Of a stretch of 64,000 nt of DNA, positions 20,037-29,157 are shown one piece after another. The stretch's first letter is position 1; each line of letters starts with the position of its first letter. The DNA is from Streptomyces sp. TBY4 (GTDB lineage: Bacteria; Actinomycetota; Actinomycetes; Streptomycetales; Streptomycetaceae): positions 434,001 through 498,000 of the forward strand of contig NZ_JANAVF010000001.1 in NCBI RefSeq assembly GCF_024213195.1, written 5' to 3'. Made by a program: the position numbers and the translations under genes. A model generated the notes under the pieces. The model did no database searches. It was given only the letters and a program-made list of their open reading frames with translations, and was not told the DNA's origin.

Positions 20037-21017
20037 TCAGGACGGCCCGGCGGCCAGGTCCGACGGGTCGGTGTTGGCCCCGCACAGCACCACGGCGACC
20101 CGTTCCCCGAGCGGCCCCGGCGCGGTGCGTACGGCCGCCAGGGCGGTGGCCGCGCCGGCTTCGACCACGATGCGGTGCTCGTCCCAGAGCGCGCGCCGGG
20201 CGGCGGTGATCGCCGCGTCCGGGACCAGGACGGACACGGCGTTGGGTGCCCGTACGGCGGCCAGCGCGTCGGCGGAGACCCGGGTGGCTCCGAGGGAGTC
20301 GGAGGCCACCGAGTCCACCGGGACGTCCACCGGCCGGCCGGCTTGGAGGGCCGCGTTCAGGGCCCGGCAGTTCTCCGGCTCGGCCGCGACGACCCGTACG
20401 CCGTGTTCCCGCGCGGCGGTCGCGATGCCCGCGAACAGCCCGCCCCCGCCGACCGCGACGACCACCGTGTCCAGGCCCGGCAGGGCGGCGCGGATCTCGT
20501 CGAGGAGGGTTCCGGCGCCCGCGGCGATGAGCGGGTGGTCGTACGCGTGGCTGCTCAGCGCCCCGCTGCCGGCCGCGAACTCCCGGCAGGCGGCGAGCGC
20601 TTGTGCGTACCGGTCGCCGACGAGCCGTACGTCGGCCCCGTACCCGCGCAGCCGTTCCACCTTCACGCGCGGGGCCGTGGCCGGCAGGAACACGGTGGCG
20701 GGCACCCCCTCGGCGCGGGCCGCCCAGGCGCAGGCGAGCCCGGCGTTGCCGCCGGAGGCGATGGTGACCCCGGCGTCGGGGAGGGTGCCGGCGGCCCGGT
20801 GGGCGGCGAGGAAGTTGCGGGCGCCGCGCGCCTTGAAGGACCCGGTGTGCTGGAGGTACTCCAGGGCGTACGAGATCCCCGCGCCGGCCGGTATCACCGT
20901 GACGGGCCGCACGGCCCCGGCGATCCGGCCGGCGGCGGCGCGCACGGCGCCGTAGTCGAGGGGCACCGCGTCGAGCTGCACCGCGTCGAACTGCACTGCG
21001 TCGAGCTGCTGTTCCAT
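20037..21017 (-). CDS. PLP-dependent threonine/serine dehydratase-like protein
   Basis: Fold-type II PLP enzyme of 326 aa. The PLP lysine is in TGSFKARGA, the phosphate-binding loop in SGGNAGLACAW and the glycine-rich loop in VVAVGGGGLFAG. It likely deaminates a hydroxy-amino acid such as threonine; catabolic rather than ILVA-type is suggested by the absence of a C-terminal ACT domain. The N-terminus carries a repeated DAV-Q/P pattern from a 15-bp DNA repeat at 20963-21007, so the first residues may be dispensable. It lies 31 bp downstream of a TetR gene and is probably cotranscribed with it. Confidence 0.85.
   Translation of the reverse strand: MEQQLDAVQFDAVQLDAVPLDYGAVRAAAGRIAGAVRPVTVIPAGAGISYALEYLQHTGSFKARGARNFLAAHRAAGTLPDAGVTIASGGNAGLACAWAARAEGVPATVFLPATAPRVKVERLRGYGADVRLVGDRYAQALAACREFAAGSGALSSHAYDHPLIAAGAGTLLDEIRAALPGLDTVVVAVGGGGLFAGIATAAREHGVRVVAAEPENCRALNAALQAGRPVDVPVDSVASDSLGATRVSADALAAVRAPNAVSVLVPDAAITAARRALWDEHRIVVEAGAATALAAVRTAPGPLGERVAVVLCGANTDPSDLAAGPS
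20963..21007. repeat. Three tandem 15-bp repeats in the dehydratase 5' end
   Basis: Units at 20963-20977, 20978-20992 and 20993-21007 read GCACCGCGTCGAGCT with at most two changes. The period is five codons, so the frame is kept and copy number could change without frameshift. Confidence 0.8.
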
Positions 21018-21048
21018 GGACCCGTACTCCTGTCGTTCGGACGTCTCG

Positions 21049-21693
21049 TCAGGCTCCGGCGGGCCGGTTCGCCTCGATCAGCTGGCGCAGGGCGCCGTAG
21101 TACACCTCGTGGTCGGTCAGCGCGGGCAGTACGTCGGCCAGCCCGGCCGAGAGCACCGGGAACTCGGCGGGGTCGAGCGCGGCCAGCGCCCCGCGCGAGG
21201 CGGCGGTGGCGGCGGCCGGGTCCCGGTGGTCGACGAAGGCCGCGCTACCCAGGGTCAGCAGGTACATCCGCCGGTACGCGGTCATCGCCCCGGCGGGGGT
21301 CATCCCGGCGGCCACGCTGTCGGCGAGCGCCGGTTCCACGAGCCGGGCGAGCAGCTGCCGGCCGAGCCAGGGGCGGCCGCCGCGCAGGATCATCAGCCCG
21401 GGGTGGGCCGCGAGGAGCCGGTAGAGGGCGGTGAACCGCTGCTCGGCGGCTTCGGCCCAGCCCACCGCGGCCGGGATCTCGGGCAGCTGGGCGGCGAGGT
21501 GCTCGGTGCAGAGGTCGAGCAGTCCGGCGAGGTCGGTGCACCGGCGCTGGACGGTGGCGTGCGAGACGTCGAGCCGCTCGGCGAGGGCGCGGAAGCTGAG
21601 CGCGGCGGGGCCCTCCTCGTCGAGGAGCCGCAGGGCGGCGGCGGCGATCGTCGCGGGCGTGGCGCGGTCGAGGGCGGCTGATCTTCTCGGCAT
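21049..21693 (-). CDS. TetR-family regulator
   Basis: 214-aa regulator. The N-terminal HTH covers TIAAAALRLLDEEGPAALSF and ALAERLDVSHATVQRRCTDLAGL, and the C-terminal helical region resembles the TetR_C class of actinobacteria. It lies upstream of and is probably cotranscribed with the PLP dehydratase. A perfect inverted repeat (21698-21718) lies immediately before its start codon, which fits autorepression. The effector is unknown, possibly an amino acid related to the dehydratase substrate. Confidence 0.88.
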   Translation of the reverse strand: MPRRSAALDRATPATIAAAALRLLDEEGPAALSFRALAERLDVSHATVQRRCTDLAGLLDLCTEHLAAQLPEIPAAVGWAEAAEQRFTALYRLLAAHPGLMILRGGRPWLGRQLLARLVEPALADSVAAGMTPAGAMTAYRRMYLLTLGSAAFVDHRDPAAATAASRGALAALDPAEFPVLSAGLADVLPALTDHEVYYGALRQLIEANRPAGA

Positions 21694-21697
21694 GGGA

Positions 21698-21718
21698 TAC
21701 AGCGTATCAGCCGCTGTA
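21698..21718. promoter_or_regulatory. Perfect inverted repeat TACAGCG-N7-CGCTGTA, TetR operator candidate
   Basis: Arms 21698-21704 and 21712-21718 are perfect complements, beginning 5 bp upstream of the TetR start codon. Its location over the probable promoter/5' leader suggests autoregulation of the TetR-dehydratase unit. Confidence 0.6.
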
Positions 21719-21885
21719 ACAGCCAGTGTAAGGAACTCCGTACCGTACGGCGTATCAACCCTTTCGTGCGTGCTCGACTACACCCATATTGCTGGTCATT
21801 GCTCCATAACCCGCGACTTATGTTGACAGCGGGTAGTCACACCGCTGCACTGAGCCCTCGACAGCCCCCACGTCAAGGAGACTCC

Positions 21886-23601
21886 GTGCCGCCTCGCCTG
21901 CGTGCGTCGCTCCCCTGTCTGACAGCGGCCGCCCTGCTCACCCTCGCGCTCTGTCCCGCCCCGGCGGCGGCCGAGCCCACCGCGACCTCGGACACCCCGC
22001 TCGCGCTCACCCCGCCCATGGGCTGGAACAACTGGGCGCACTACATGTGCGACATCGACGAGGCCAAGGTCGTGGCGAACGCGGACGCGCTCGTGGCCAC
22101 CGGGCTGGCCGCCAAGGGCTACGACACCGTCACCATCGACGACTGCTGGATGACCAAGAGCCGCGACGCGGACGGGAACCTGGTCGTCGACACCGAGAAG
22201 TTCCCGCACGGCATGGCCTGGCTCGGCGAGTACCTGCACACCAGGAAGCTGAAGTTCGGCATCTACCAGGACGCCGGTTCCCTGACCTGCGAGCGCTACC
22301 CCGGCAGCGGCTCCCCCGTCGGCGGCGGCCCCGACCACTACGCCCGCGACGCCCGGCAGTTCGCCTCCTGGAAGGTGGACTACGTCAAGATGGACGGCTG
22401 CAACCTCTGGGTGCCCGAGGGAAAGACCAAGGAACAGGCCTACCGCGACGCCTACAACGCCGTCGCGAAGGCGCTGCGCGACAGTGGCCGTGACATGGTG
22501 CTCTCCGCCTCGGCGCCCGCCTACTTCCAGCAGGGCGAGTGGGGCGGATCCGACTGGCACAAGGTGATCGACTGGGTCGGCGAGACCGGCCAGCTGTGGC
22601 GCGAGGGCAAGGACATCAAGGTCTACAACCCCGCCTCCCCGGCCACCTCCCGCTGGAGCTCGGTCATGGGCAACTACGGCTACAACCGCTGGCTGCACCG
22701 GTACGCCGGTCCCGGCAACTGGAACGACCCCGACTTCCTGATCGCGGGCGCCCCCGGGCTCACCGCGGCGGAGAGCCGCAGCCAGGTCGGCCTGTGGGCC
22801 ATGATGGCCGCGCCGTTCATCCTGTCCTCCCAGGTCTCCGAGCTCACCCCGGAGGGGCTCGCCGCCCTGGGCAACGCCGACCTGATCGCGCTCGACCAGG
22901 ACCCGATGGGCCGCCAGGGCGCGGTGGTCTCCTCGAACGCCACCTTCGACATCCTGGTGCGGCCGCTGGCCAACGGGGACCGCGCGGTCGCGGTGCTCAA
23001 CCGCTCCGGCGCCGCCCGCGACATCCGCGTACCGCTCGACGAGCTCGGGCTGGACTCCTGCACCGTCGAGGCGAAGGACCTGTGGAGCGGTGAAACCCGG
23101 GAGCTGTCCGACGCGTTGACCGGAACGCTCGCCGCGCACGACACGGGCGTCTGGCGGCTCACCCCGCACACCGGCTGCGCCGAGGCCGTGCCCGTCGGGC
23201 AGATCGCCGGCCGGGGCTCCGGCACGAGCGCCGCCTGCGCCGACGGGGCGAACACCACCGGTGTCGGCGCCGTCGTGATGGCCGCCTGTACCGGCGCACC
23301 CGACCAGCGCTGGACCGTGGGCCGGGACGGAAGCCTGCGCCAGGCCGGCGCCTGCCTGTCGGCGGGCGAGGAGGGCCTCGTGGAGCTGGCCGACTGCTCG
23401 GACGGCCGGCGGCGCCACGAGGCGGGCCAGAACTGGACGCCGCGCCGCGACGGGTCCCTGGTCGAGGACGCGAGCGGACTGTGCCTGACGGCGCCCGCCC
23501 CCGCGGCGGCCCCCGTGGAACCGGGCACCCCCGCCGAGCGGCTGCGGCTGACGCCCTGCGGCGACCACCAGGTCGACCAGGCGTGGGCCCTGCCGGTCTG
23601 A
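21886..23601 (+). CDS. Secreted alpha-galactosidase (GH27) with ricin-type lectin domain
   Basis: 571-aa enzyme that removes alpha-galactosyl ends from extracellular galactosides. A Sec signal peptide (LPCLTAAALLTLALCPAPAAA) follows the GTG at 21886, which has AAGGAG at 21875-21880. The GH27 barrel begins LALTPPMGWNNWAHYMCDID; the nucleophile is Asp170 in YVKMDGC and the acid/base is probably Asp243 in LWREGKDIK. An antiparallel C-terminal beta-domain follows. Residues from about 450 form a ricin-B (CBM13)-like lectin with QRWTVGRDGSL and QNWTPRRDGSL repeats. It complements the cytoplasmic GH36 enzyme. Confidence 0.93.
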   Translation: MPPRLRASLPCLTAAALLTLALCPAPAAAEPTATSDTPLALTPPMGWNNWAHYMCDIDEAKVVANADALVATGLAAKGYDTVTIDDCWMTKSRDADGNLVVDTEKFPHGMAWLGEYLHTRKLKFGIYQDAGSLTCERYPGSGSPVGGGPDHYARDARQFASWKVDYVKMDGCNLWVPEGKTKEQAYRDAYNAVAKALRDSGRDMVLSASAPAYFQQGEWGGSDWHKVIDWVGETGQLWREGKDIKVYNPASPATSRWSSVMGNYGYNRWLHRYAGPGNWNDPDFLIAGAPGLTAAESRSQVGLWAMMAAPFILSSQVSELTPEGLAALGNADLIALDQDPMGRQGAVVSSNATFDILVRPLANGDRAVAVLNRSGAARDIRVPLDELGLDSCTVEAKDLWSGETRELSDALTGTLAAHDTGVWRLTPHTGCAEAVPVGQIAGRGSGTSAACADGANTTGVGAVVMAACTGAPDQRWTVGRDGSLRQAGACLSAGEEGLVELADCSDGRRRHEAGQNWTPRRDGSLVEDASGLCLTAPAPAAAPVEPGTPAERLRLTPCGDHQVDQAWALPV

Positions 23602-23720
23602 CGGCCCGCCCCATGGGGAAGCAGACGAGGCATCAGACGAGGAAGCAACCACCCACCGAGCCGAGCGGGCCGGCCGCAGCGCCGGGGCCATCCGAGCCGA
23701 CGAAAACGAGGACGACGCGC

Positions 23721-26048
23721 ATGCCGGTCCCCCTCCCACCCCGCGGCCGGGCCGCCCGGCGGGCGCGCCGCTGGGTCGCCCTGGCCGCGCTGCCCGCGGC
23801 CCTGCTCACCCTGACCGCCGCCGGGGCGGCCCCCGGCGCGGCGGCGCCCGCTCCCGGGGCGACGGCACCCGCCGCCGTGTCCCCCGCCCCGGCCCCCGCG
23901 CGGGCCGGGGCGGGATCCGCCGCGACTCCGTCGGCGCCCCGGCCGCGGGTCTTCGACCCCGCCCCCGCGCGGGCCTCCCTGCGGCGGCTGCTGCCGCGCC
24001 ACGCGGGGCAGTTCACGCTGGTGCCCGACGCCGGGACCGGGCCCGACACCTTCACCGTGTCCGGCACGGCCGGCGCGATCACCGTCCGGGGTTCCACGGG
24101 CGCCACCCTGCTCACCGGGGTCGGCTGGTACCTCCAGCACATCGCCGGCGCCGACATCGGATGGCCCGGAGACAGCATCGGCCTGCTGCCCGCACAGCTG
24201 CCCGCGGTGCCCTCCCCGGTCACCCGCAGCGCGCACGTGGCGCACCGGTACGCGCTGAACGACACCGACGACGGGTACTCCGGCCCGTACCGCACCTTCG
24301 AGGAGCACCAGCGGCAGATCGACCTGCTCGCGCTGCACGGCATCAACGAGGTGTTCGTCCAGGTCGGCGCCGAGTACCCGTACTACCGGGCGCTCCAGCG
24401 GTTCGGCTACACCGCCGAGGAGCTGCGGGAGTGGATCCCCGGTCCCGGCCACCAGAGCTGGTGGCTGCTGCAGAACCTGAGCGGCTTCGGCGGTCCGGTG
24501 TCCGAAGAACTGATGCGCGGGCGGGCCGAGTTGGGCGGAAAGATCGCCGAACAGCTGCGCGGCCTCGGCATGACCCCGGTCCTGCCGGGCTACTTCGGGA
24601 CGGTGCCGCCGGCCTTCGCCGGGCGCAACCCCGGCGCGATCACGGTCCCGCAGGGCGACTGGGCGGGCTTCGACCGGCCCGACTGGCTGGACCCGGTCTC
24701 GCCGCCCTTCGCCGAACTGGCCGCGGCGTACTACGCCGAGCAGCGGGCGGTGTTCGGGGACAGCACGATGTACCGGATGAGCCCGCTGCACGAGGGCGGC
24801 CAGACCGGTTCGGTGGACGTGAAGGCGGCCGCCGGGGCCGTGCAGAAGGCCCTGTGGGCGGCGCATCCGGGTGCGCTGTGGGCGGTGCTGGGCTGGCAGG
24901 ACGATCCGACCAAGGAGCTGCTGGCCGGGGTGGACGCCTCGAAGCTGCTGATCCTGGACGGGCTCTCCGACCGGTACAACCGGCTGGACCGCGAGACCCG
25001 CTGGGGCGGGACCTCGTATGCCATCGGCTCGATCTACAACTTCGGCGGGCACACCACGATCGGCGCCAACACCTCGGTGTGGATCGACCGGTTCCAGGCC
25101 TGGCGCGCCAAGCCCGACAGCGCGCTGTCCGGCATCGCCTACCTGCCCGAGGCCACCGGGACCAACCCGGCGGCCTTCGACCTCTTCACCGACCTGGCGT
25201 GGGAGCCCGGCCCGGTCGACCAGCGGAAGTGGTTCGCCGACTTCGCGGCCCGCCGGTACGGTGCACCGGACGCCGGGGCCGCCGCGGCCTGGGAGGAGCT
25301 GCGCACGGGCCCGTACAGCACCTCCTCGGGGCTGTGGTCGGAGTCCCAGGACAGCCTGTTCACCGCCCGGCCGAGCCTGACGGCGGTGGGGTCGGCCTAC
25401 TGGAGCCCCAAGGCGATGCGCTACCAGGCGGGTTCGGTGCGCCGGGCCCTGGACCACCTGCTCAAGGTGGACCCCCGGCTCCGCGGCTCCAGCGCCTACC
25501 GCTTCGACCTGGTGGACACCGCCCGGCAGGCCCTCGCCAACCACTCGCGGGTCCTGCTGCCCCGGATCAAGGCGGCCTACGAGGCCCAGGACCTGGCCCT
25601 GTTCCGCGAGCTGACCGCCGACTGGGCGGAACGGGAACGGCAGTTGGACGCACTCGTCGGCTCCGATCCGAACTTCCTGCTCGGCTCGTGGCTGTCGGCG
25701 GCCCGCTCGCACGGCGCGGACGAGGCCGAGCAGGACCGGTACGAGTACGACGCCCGCTCCATCCTCAGCGTGTGGGGGCGGCAGAGCACCAGCGAGGGCG
25801 GCTTCCTGCACGACTACGCGAACCGCGAATGGAGCGGCCTGATCAGCGAGTTGTACGCCCGCCGCTGGTCCTCCTACTTCGCCTCGCTGGAGGAGGCGCT
25901 GGTACGGCGCGCCGCCCCGAGGGCCATCGACTGGCACGCCTTCGAGGACGACTGGGCCCGGCTCACCACCCGCCACCCGGTGCGGCCGAGCGGGGACCCG
26001 TATGTCCTTGCGACCGCCGTCGCCGCCACCCTTCCCCAGGCCAACTGA
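23721..26048 (+). CDS. Secreted alpha-N-acetylglucosaminidase (GH89, NAGLU-like)
   Basis: 775-aa enzyme related to human NAGLU; the family releases terminal alpha-GlcNAc from glycans such as heparan sulfate or mucin. A twin-Arg-like basic start and hydrophobic segment form a signal peptide, followed by an Ala/Pro linker. Family motifs include a barrel entry near YRTFEEHQRQIDLLALHGIN, SPLHEGGQ, GSIYNFGGHTT and YLPEATGTNP. The ATG at 23721 with GAGGA at 23708-23712 is chosen over an upstream ATG at 23613 that would precede the signal peptide by 36 residues. It lies 119 bp after the GH27 gene in the same direction. Confidence 0.9.
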   Translation: MPVPLPPRGRAARRARRWVALAALPAALLTLTAAGAAPGAAAPAPGATAPAAVSPAPAPARAGAGSAATPSAPRPRVFDPAPARASLRRLLPRHAGQFTLVPDAGTGPDTFTVSGTAGAITVRGSTGATLLTGVGWYLQHIAGADIGWPGDSIGLLPAQLPAVPSPVTRSAHVAHRYALNDTDDGYSGPYRTFEEHQRQIDLLALHGINEVFVQVGAEYPYYRALQRFGYTAEELREWIPGPGHQSWWLLQNLSGFGGPVSEELMRGRAELGGKIAEQLRGLGMTPVLPGYFGTVPPAFAGRNPGAITVPQGDWAGFDRPDWLDPVSPPFAELAAAYYAEQRAVFGDSTMYRMSPLHEGGQTGSVDVKAAAGAVQKALWAAHPGALWAVLGWQDDPTKELLAGVDASKLLILDGLSDRYNRLDRETRWGGTSYAIGSIYNFGGHTTIGANTSVWIDRFQAWRAKPDSALSGIAYLPEATGTNPAAFDLFTDLAWEPGPVDQRKWFADFAARRYGAPDAGAAAAWEELRTGPYSTSSGLWSESQDSLFTARPSLTAVGSAYWSPKAMRYQAGSVRRALDHLLKVDPRLRGSSAYRFDLVDTARQALANHSRVLLPRIKAAYEAQDLALFRELTADWAERERQLDALVGSDPNFLLGSWLSAARSHGADEAEQDRYEYDARSILSVWGRQSTSEGGFLHDYANREWSGLISELYARRWSSYFASLEEALVRRAAPRAIDWHAFEDDWARLTTRHPVRPSGDPYVLATAVAATLPQAN

Positions 26049-26157
26049 CCGGCGCTGCGGGGAGGATCACCACCCGCCCGGGGGACATCCGGGCCGACCG
26101 TCCGGCGCTCTAGCGCGGCACCGGGTTCACTGAAGGACACTGCCGGAAACGGATCAG

Positions 26158-26195
26158 GGGCGGTCGCCGGAGCCATCCTCCGGTGACCGCCCTTT
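26158..26195 (+). terminator. Terminator after the GH89 gene
   Basis: Left arm 26158-26172 and right arm 26178-26192 form a 15-bp stem with one mismatch around a 5-nt loop, directly followed by TTT. It lies 110 bp after the stop of the GH89 gene. Confidence 0.8.
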
Positions 26196-26227
26196 CCGAC
26201 GCCGCCATCGCCGGAAGGACGCCCGTC

Positions 26228-26485
26228 ATGTCCGAGACCCACCCGCACCGCACCTCGGCGACCCTGGAGCTGCTGACGCTCCTCACCGGCGGGGCCGCCG
26301 CGCCGGGCGACCGGTTACCGCCTCCGGCGGACCGGGAGCAGCAGCTGCGGTACCGCTCCGATCTGCGGGCGCGGCTCACCGACGGGATCGTGGAACTGCG
26401 CAAGCGCCGCCAGATCTCCGTCCACCGGCCGGCGGGCCCGCCGGCCCCGGCGGAGCCGGATCGGTCCGGGCACCCGCTCGCCTGA
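26228..26485 (+). CDS. Small hypothetical protein
   Basis: 85-aa soluble basic protein with no recognised family. I chose the ATG at 26228 because a GGAAGGA site lies 8 nt before it and a terminator hairpin occupies 26158-26195, excluding an earlier in-frame start. The middle (REQQLRYRSDLRARLTDGIVELRKRRQ) is predicted helical and highly charged; the C-terminus is Pro-rich. The ribosome site supports it, but shortness and absence of a family leave real doubt. Confidence 0.5.
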   Translation: MSETHPHRTSATLELLTLLTGGAAAPGDRLPPPADREQQLRYRSDLRARLTDGIVELRKRRQISVHRPAGPPAPAEPDRSGHPLA

Positions 26486-26553
26486 GGCGCGGACCCCCGG
26501 GGCGGAGGCACCCTGGTACCTGGGGGGATCCATCCCATCGAGCGGGGCGGGCG

Positions 26554-28155
26554 GTGATCCTCCACATGACCCGCGAGAACCGCACGAAGCGCGGGCCGGG
26601 CCGGTCCGCGCTCGGCGCCGTCGGCGGACTGCTCGCCGCCTTCGCCGGGCTCGCCCTGGCCCAGCTGGCCGCGGCGGCCGTCCGGCCCGAGGCGGCCCCG
26701 CTCACCGCCGTCGGCGGGGCCGTGGTCGACCGCACCCCGGCCGCCGTCAAGGAGTGGGCGATCCGCCGGTTCGGTACGGACGACAAGCTGGTCCTGACCC
26801 TGGGCATCTGCGTCGTGCTGGCCGTCGTGGCGATCGGCGTCGGGCTGCTCGCCGTCCGCCGCCCGGCCGCGGGCACGGCCCTCGCGGCCGCCTTCGGGGT
26901 GTTCGGCGCGGCGGCCGCGGTCAGCCGGCCGGAAGCCGGCGGGCAGGACGCGCTGCCCTCGCTGCTGGCCGGGTGCACGGCGGCCGGGGTGCTGTACCTG
27001 CTGGTCAGAGCCATCCCGCGGCCCCGTCCGCGGCCCTCCGGAGCCGGCCCGCCGCCCGGGGCCCTGGACCGGCGCGGTTTCGGCCGGCTCGCCGTCGCCG
27101 CCCTGGCCCTCTCGGCCGCGGCCGGGTACGCGGGGCGGCGGCTCGGCGCCTTCGGGGACGCGGGCGCCACGGCCTCGCGGGCCGGGCTCGTCCTGCCGCC
27201 GCCCGCCGTTCCGGCGCCGCCGGTACCGGCCGGGGCGGAGCTGCGGATCCCCGGGATCACCCGCTTCATCACCCCCAACCGGGACTTCTACCGGGTGGAC
27301 ACCGCGCTGGTGGTCCCGCGCGTGGACGCGGACGGCTGGCGGCTGCTCATCCACGGGGACGGGGTCTCCAGACCCCTCGACCTCGGCCTGCGCGACCTGC
27401 TCGCCCGCCCCCTGGTCGAGCACGACGCCACCCTCACCTGCGTGTCGAACGAGGTCGGCGGCCCCTACGCGGGCAATGCCCGCTGGCTCGGCGTACGCCT
27501 CGCCGACCTGCTCCGTGAGGCGGGGGTGCGCCCGCCCTCGCAGGGCGGCCCCGCCGACCAGCTCGTGGCGCGCTCGGTGGACGGGATGACCCTCGGCACC
27601 CCCGTCGAGGCCGTGATGGACGGCCGGGAGGCGCTGCTCGCCGTGGGGATGAACGGCGAGCCGCTCCCCTTCCGGCACGGCTTCCCCGTCCGGATGATCG
27701 TGCCGGGCCTGTACGGGTACGTCTCCGCCTGCAAGTGGCTGCGCGAACTGCGGCTGACGACCTTCGCGGCGTACGACGCGTACTGGGTCCGCCGCTCCTG
27801 GGCGCAGCAGGCCCCGGTCAAGACCCAGTCGCGGATCGACACCCCGCGGCCCTTCGCCGAGCCGGCGGCGGGCCGGGTGGCCGTCGCCGGGGTGGCGTGG
27901 GCGCAGCACCGGGGCATCGCACGGGTGGAGGTACGGGTGGACGCGGGCCCGTGGCACGAGGCCCGGCTCGGCGCCTGCGACGGGGACGACACCTGGCGCC
28001 AGTGGGTGTGGCTGTGGGAGGCGGCTCCGGGCGGGCACACCCTGGAGGTCCGCGCCACGGACCGCACCGGCGCGGTGCAGACGGGGGAACTCACCGGAAC
28101 CCTCCCCGACGGGGCCACCGGCCGGCACAGGGTGACGGTCCGGGTCCGGGGCTAG
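26554..28155 (+). CDS. Membrane-anchored molybdopterin oxidoreductase (sulfite oxidase family)
   Basis: 533-aa protein. The N-terminal ~200 residues hold several hydrophobic helices, then a Pro-rich linker, then a sulfite-oxidase-type molybdopterin domain (ELRIPGITRFITPNRDFYRVD) with the Mo-ligand Cys296 in LTCVSNEVGG. A C-terminal dimerisation/Ig-like domain starts near AVAGVAWAQHRGIARVEVRV. The first codon is the GTG at 26554, with an ATG at 26566 as alternative. No heme domain is present, so electrons must pass to another partner. The substrate is unknown; the family includes sulfite oxidases and YedY-like sulfoxide reductases. Confidence 0.9.
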   Translation: MILHMTRENRTKRGPGRSALGAVGGLLAAFAGLALAQLAAAAVRPEAAPLTAVGGAVVDRTPAAVKEWAIRRFGTDDKLVLTLGICVVLAVVAIGVGLLAVRRPAAGTALAAAFGVFGAAAAVSRPEAGGQDALPSLLAGCTAAGVLYLLVRAIPRPRPRPSGAGPPPGALDRRGFGRLAVAALALSAAAGYAGRRLGAFGDAGATASRAGLVLPPPAVPAPPVPAGAELRIPGITRFITPNRDFYRVDTALVVPRVDADGWRLLIHGDGVSRPLDLGLRDLLARPLVEHDATLTCVSNEVGGPYAGNARWLGVRLADLLREAGVRPPSQGGPADQLVARSVDGMTLGTPVEAVMDGREALLAVGMNGEPLPFRHGFPVRMIVPGLYGYVSACKWLRELRLTTFAAYDAYWVRRSWAQQAPVKTQSRIDTPRPFAEPAAGRVAVAGVAWAQHRGIARVEVRVDAGPWHEARLGACDGDDTWRQWVWLWEAAPGGHTLEVRATDRTGAVQTGELTGTLPDGATGRHRVTVRVRG

Positions 28156-28165
28156 GCCGGGTCCG

Positions 28166-28184
28166 GACGCCGGGTCCGGGCGTC
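28166..28184. terminator. Weak hairpin between convergent genes
   Basis: GACGCC (28166-28171) and GGCGTC (28179-28184) flank a 7-nt loop, overlapping the stop codon of the leftward phosphoesterase. It is the only stem I see between two convergent genes 27 bp apart. Confidence 0.35.
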
Positions 28185-29157
28185 AGCAAGCGATGGCGGA
28201 CTGCCCCTCCGCCGGGCACACCATGGCGGCCGGGCCGGCCAGGGCGCGGGCCTCGTGGAGGAGGCCCGGCGGGGTGGCGGCGCTGAGGGTCCAGACGACG
28301 GCGCCGCCCCCGGGCGGATCCGGGACGCTCGCGAGCCGGGCCTTCAGGTCGGCCTCGGCGGTCTCCCGGTCCGGGAGGTGGAGCGGCTCGTAGCGCACCG
28401 GGGCGGTGTCCACCGGGCGGATCCGGACCGCTCCGGGCCCGTCGACCAGCAGCTCGGTGAAACCGCGGCCGCCAGCCTCTGCGGGGCCGCGGGCGTGCGT
28501 GTTGCCCGGGTAGGCGGCCGAGGTGCCGGGGACCGGGTCCAGCCGGTGGTGGACGTGGCCCAGCGCCCAGTGGTCGTATCCGGCGCGGGCCAGCGTCCGC
28601 GGGTCGGCCGGCGCGCAGATCCGGCGGCTCCAGGCACCGTGCAGGCTGGTGTGCAGCAGCCCTATGTTGACGGCCCCGGGTATCGGGCGCGGGAAGCCGG
28701 CCGCGAGGTCGCGCCGCTCGTCCGGGTCCCCCACCGACTGGCCGTGGACGGTGATGCCCAGGTCGGGCCAGATCACCGACTCGGGGGCGTCGGCGCCGAG
28801 CCAGCGCGCCGAGGGCGGGAGGTTCACCTTGTGCGGCAGGGGCGTCTCGGCGTCGTGGTTGCCCGAGACCACCACGGTGGGCAGGCCCGCCTCGTGGAAG
28901 GCGGAGAGCGCGTCCTGGCAGGCGGCCAGCGCCCGGGCGTCGCAGTGGCGGCGGTCGAAGACGTCCCCGGCGATGAGCACCGCGTCGTAGCCGCCCCCGA
29001 CGATCCGGTCCACGGCCGCGCGCAGGGCCTCGTACGGGGCTTCGCGCGGGTCTATCGCGGGGGCCCCGGGGTAGTCCGCCAGTCCGCGCAGGGTGGAGCC
29101 CATGTGCAGGTCGGCCAGGTGGGCCACGCGTATCGGCGCGGCCTGGGAGGTGTTCAC
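28183..29157 (-). CDS. SbcD/Mre11-like metallophosphoesterase (DNA exonuclease family)
   Basis: 324-aa protein of the calcineurin-like phosphoesterase fold. The metal motifs are intact: RVAHLADLHMGS (DxH), IAGDVFDRRHCD (GDxxD), VVSGNHD (GNHD), GLLHTSLHG and ALGHVHH (GHxH). The arrangement matches bacterial SbcD/YhaO-type nucleases that process DNA ends with an SMC-like ATPase, but no SbcC/YhaN gene is adjacent. The GTG start overlaps the stop of the upstream CYTH-like gene by 4 nt, so the two are coupled. DNA is the family's substrate; here that is inferred. Confidence 0.85.
   Translation of the reverse strand: MNTSQAAPIRVAHLADLHMGSTLRGLADYPGAPAIDPREAPYEALRAAVDRIVGGGYDAVLIAGDVFDRRHCDARALAACQDALSAFHEAGLPTVVVSGNHDAETPLPHKVNLPPSARWLGADAPESVIWPDLGITVHGQSVGDPDERRDLAAGFPRPIPGAVNIGLLHTSLHGAWSRRICAPADPRTLARAGYDHWALGHVHHRLDPVPGTSAAYPGNTHARGPAEAGGRGFTELLVDGPGAVRIRPVDTAPVRYEPLHLPDRETAEADLKARLASVPDPPGGGAVVWTLSAATPPGLLHEARALAGPAAMVCPAEGQSAIAC

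Noticed and set aside
26183..26227. Earlier start of the small gene at 26228
   Set aside because: This start lies within a terminator hairpin and has no ribosome site, whereas ATG 26228 has GGAAGGA at the right distance.
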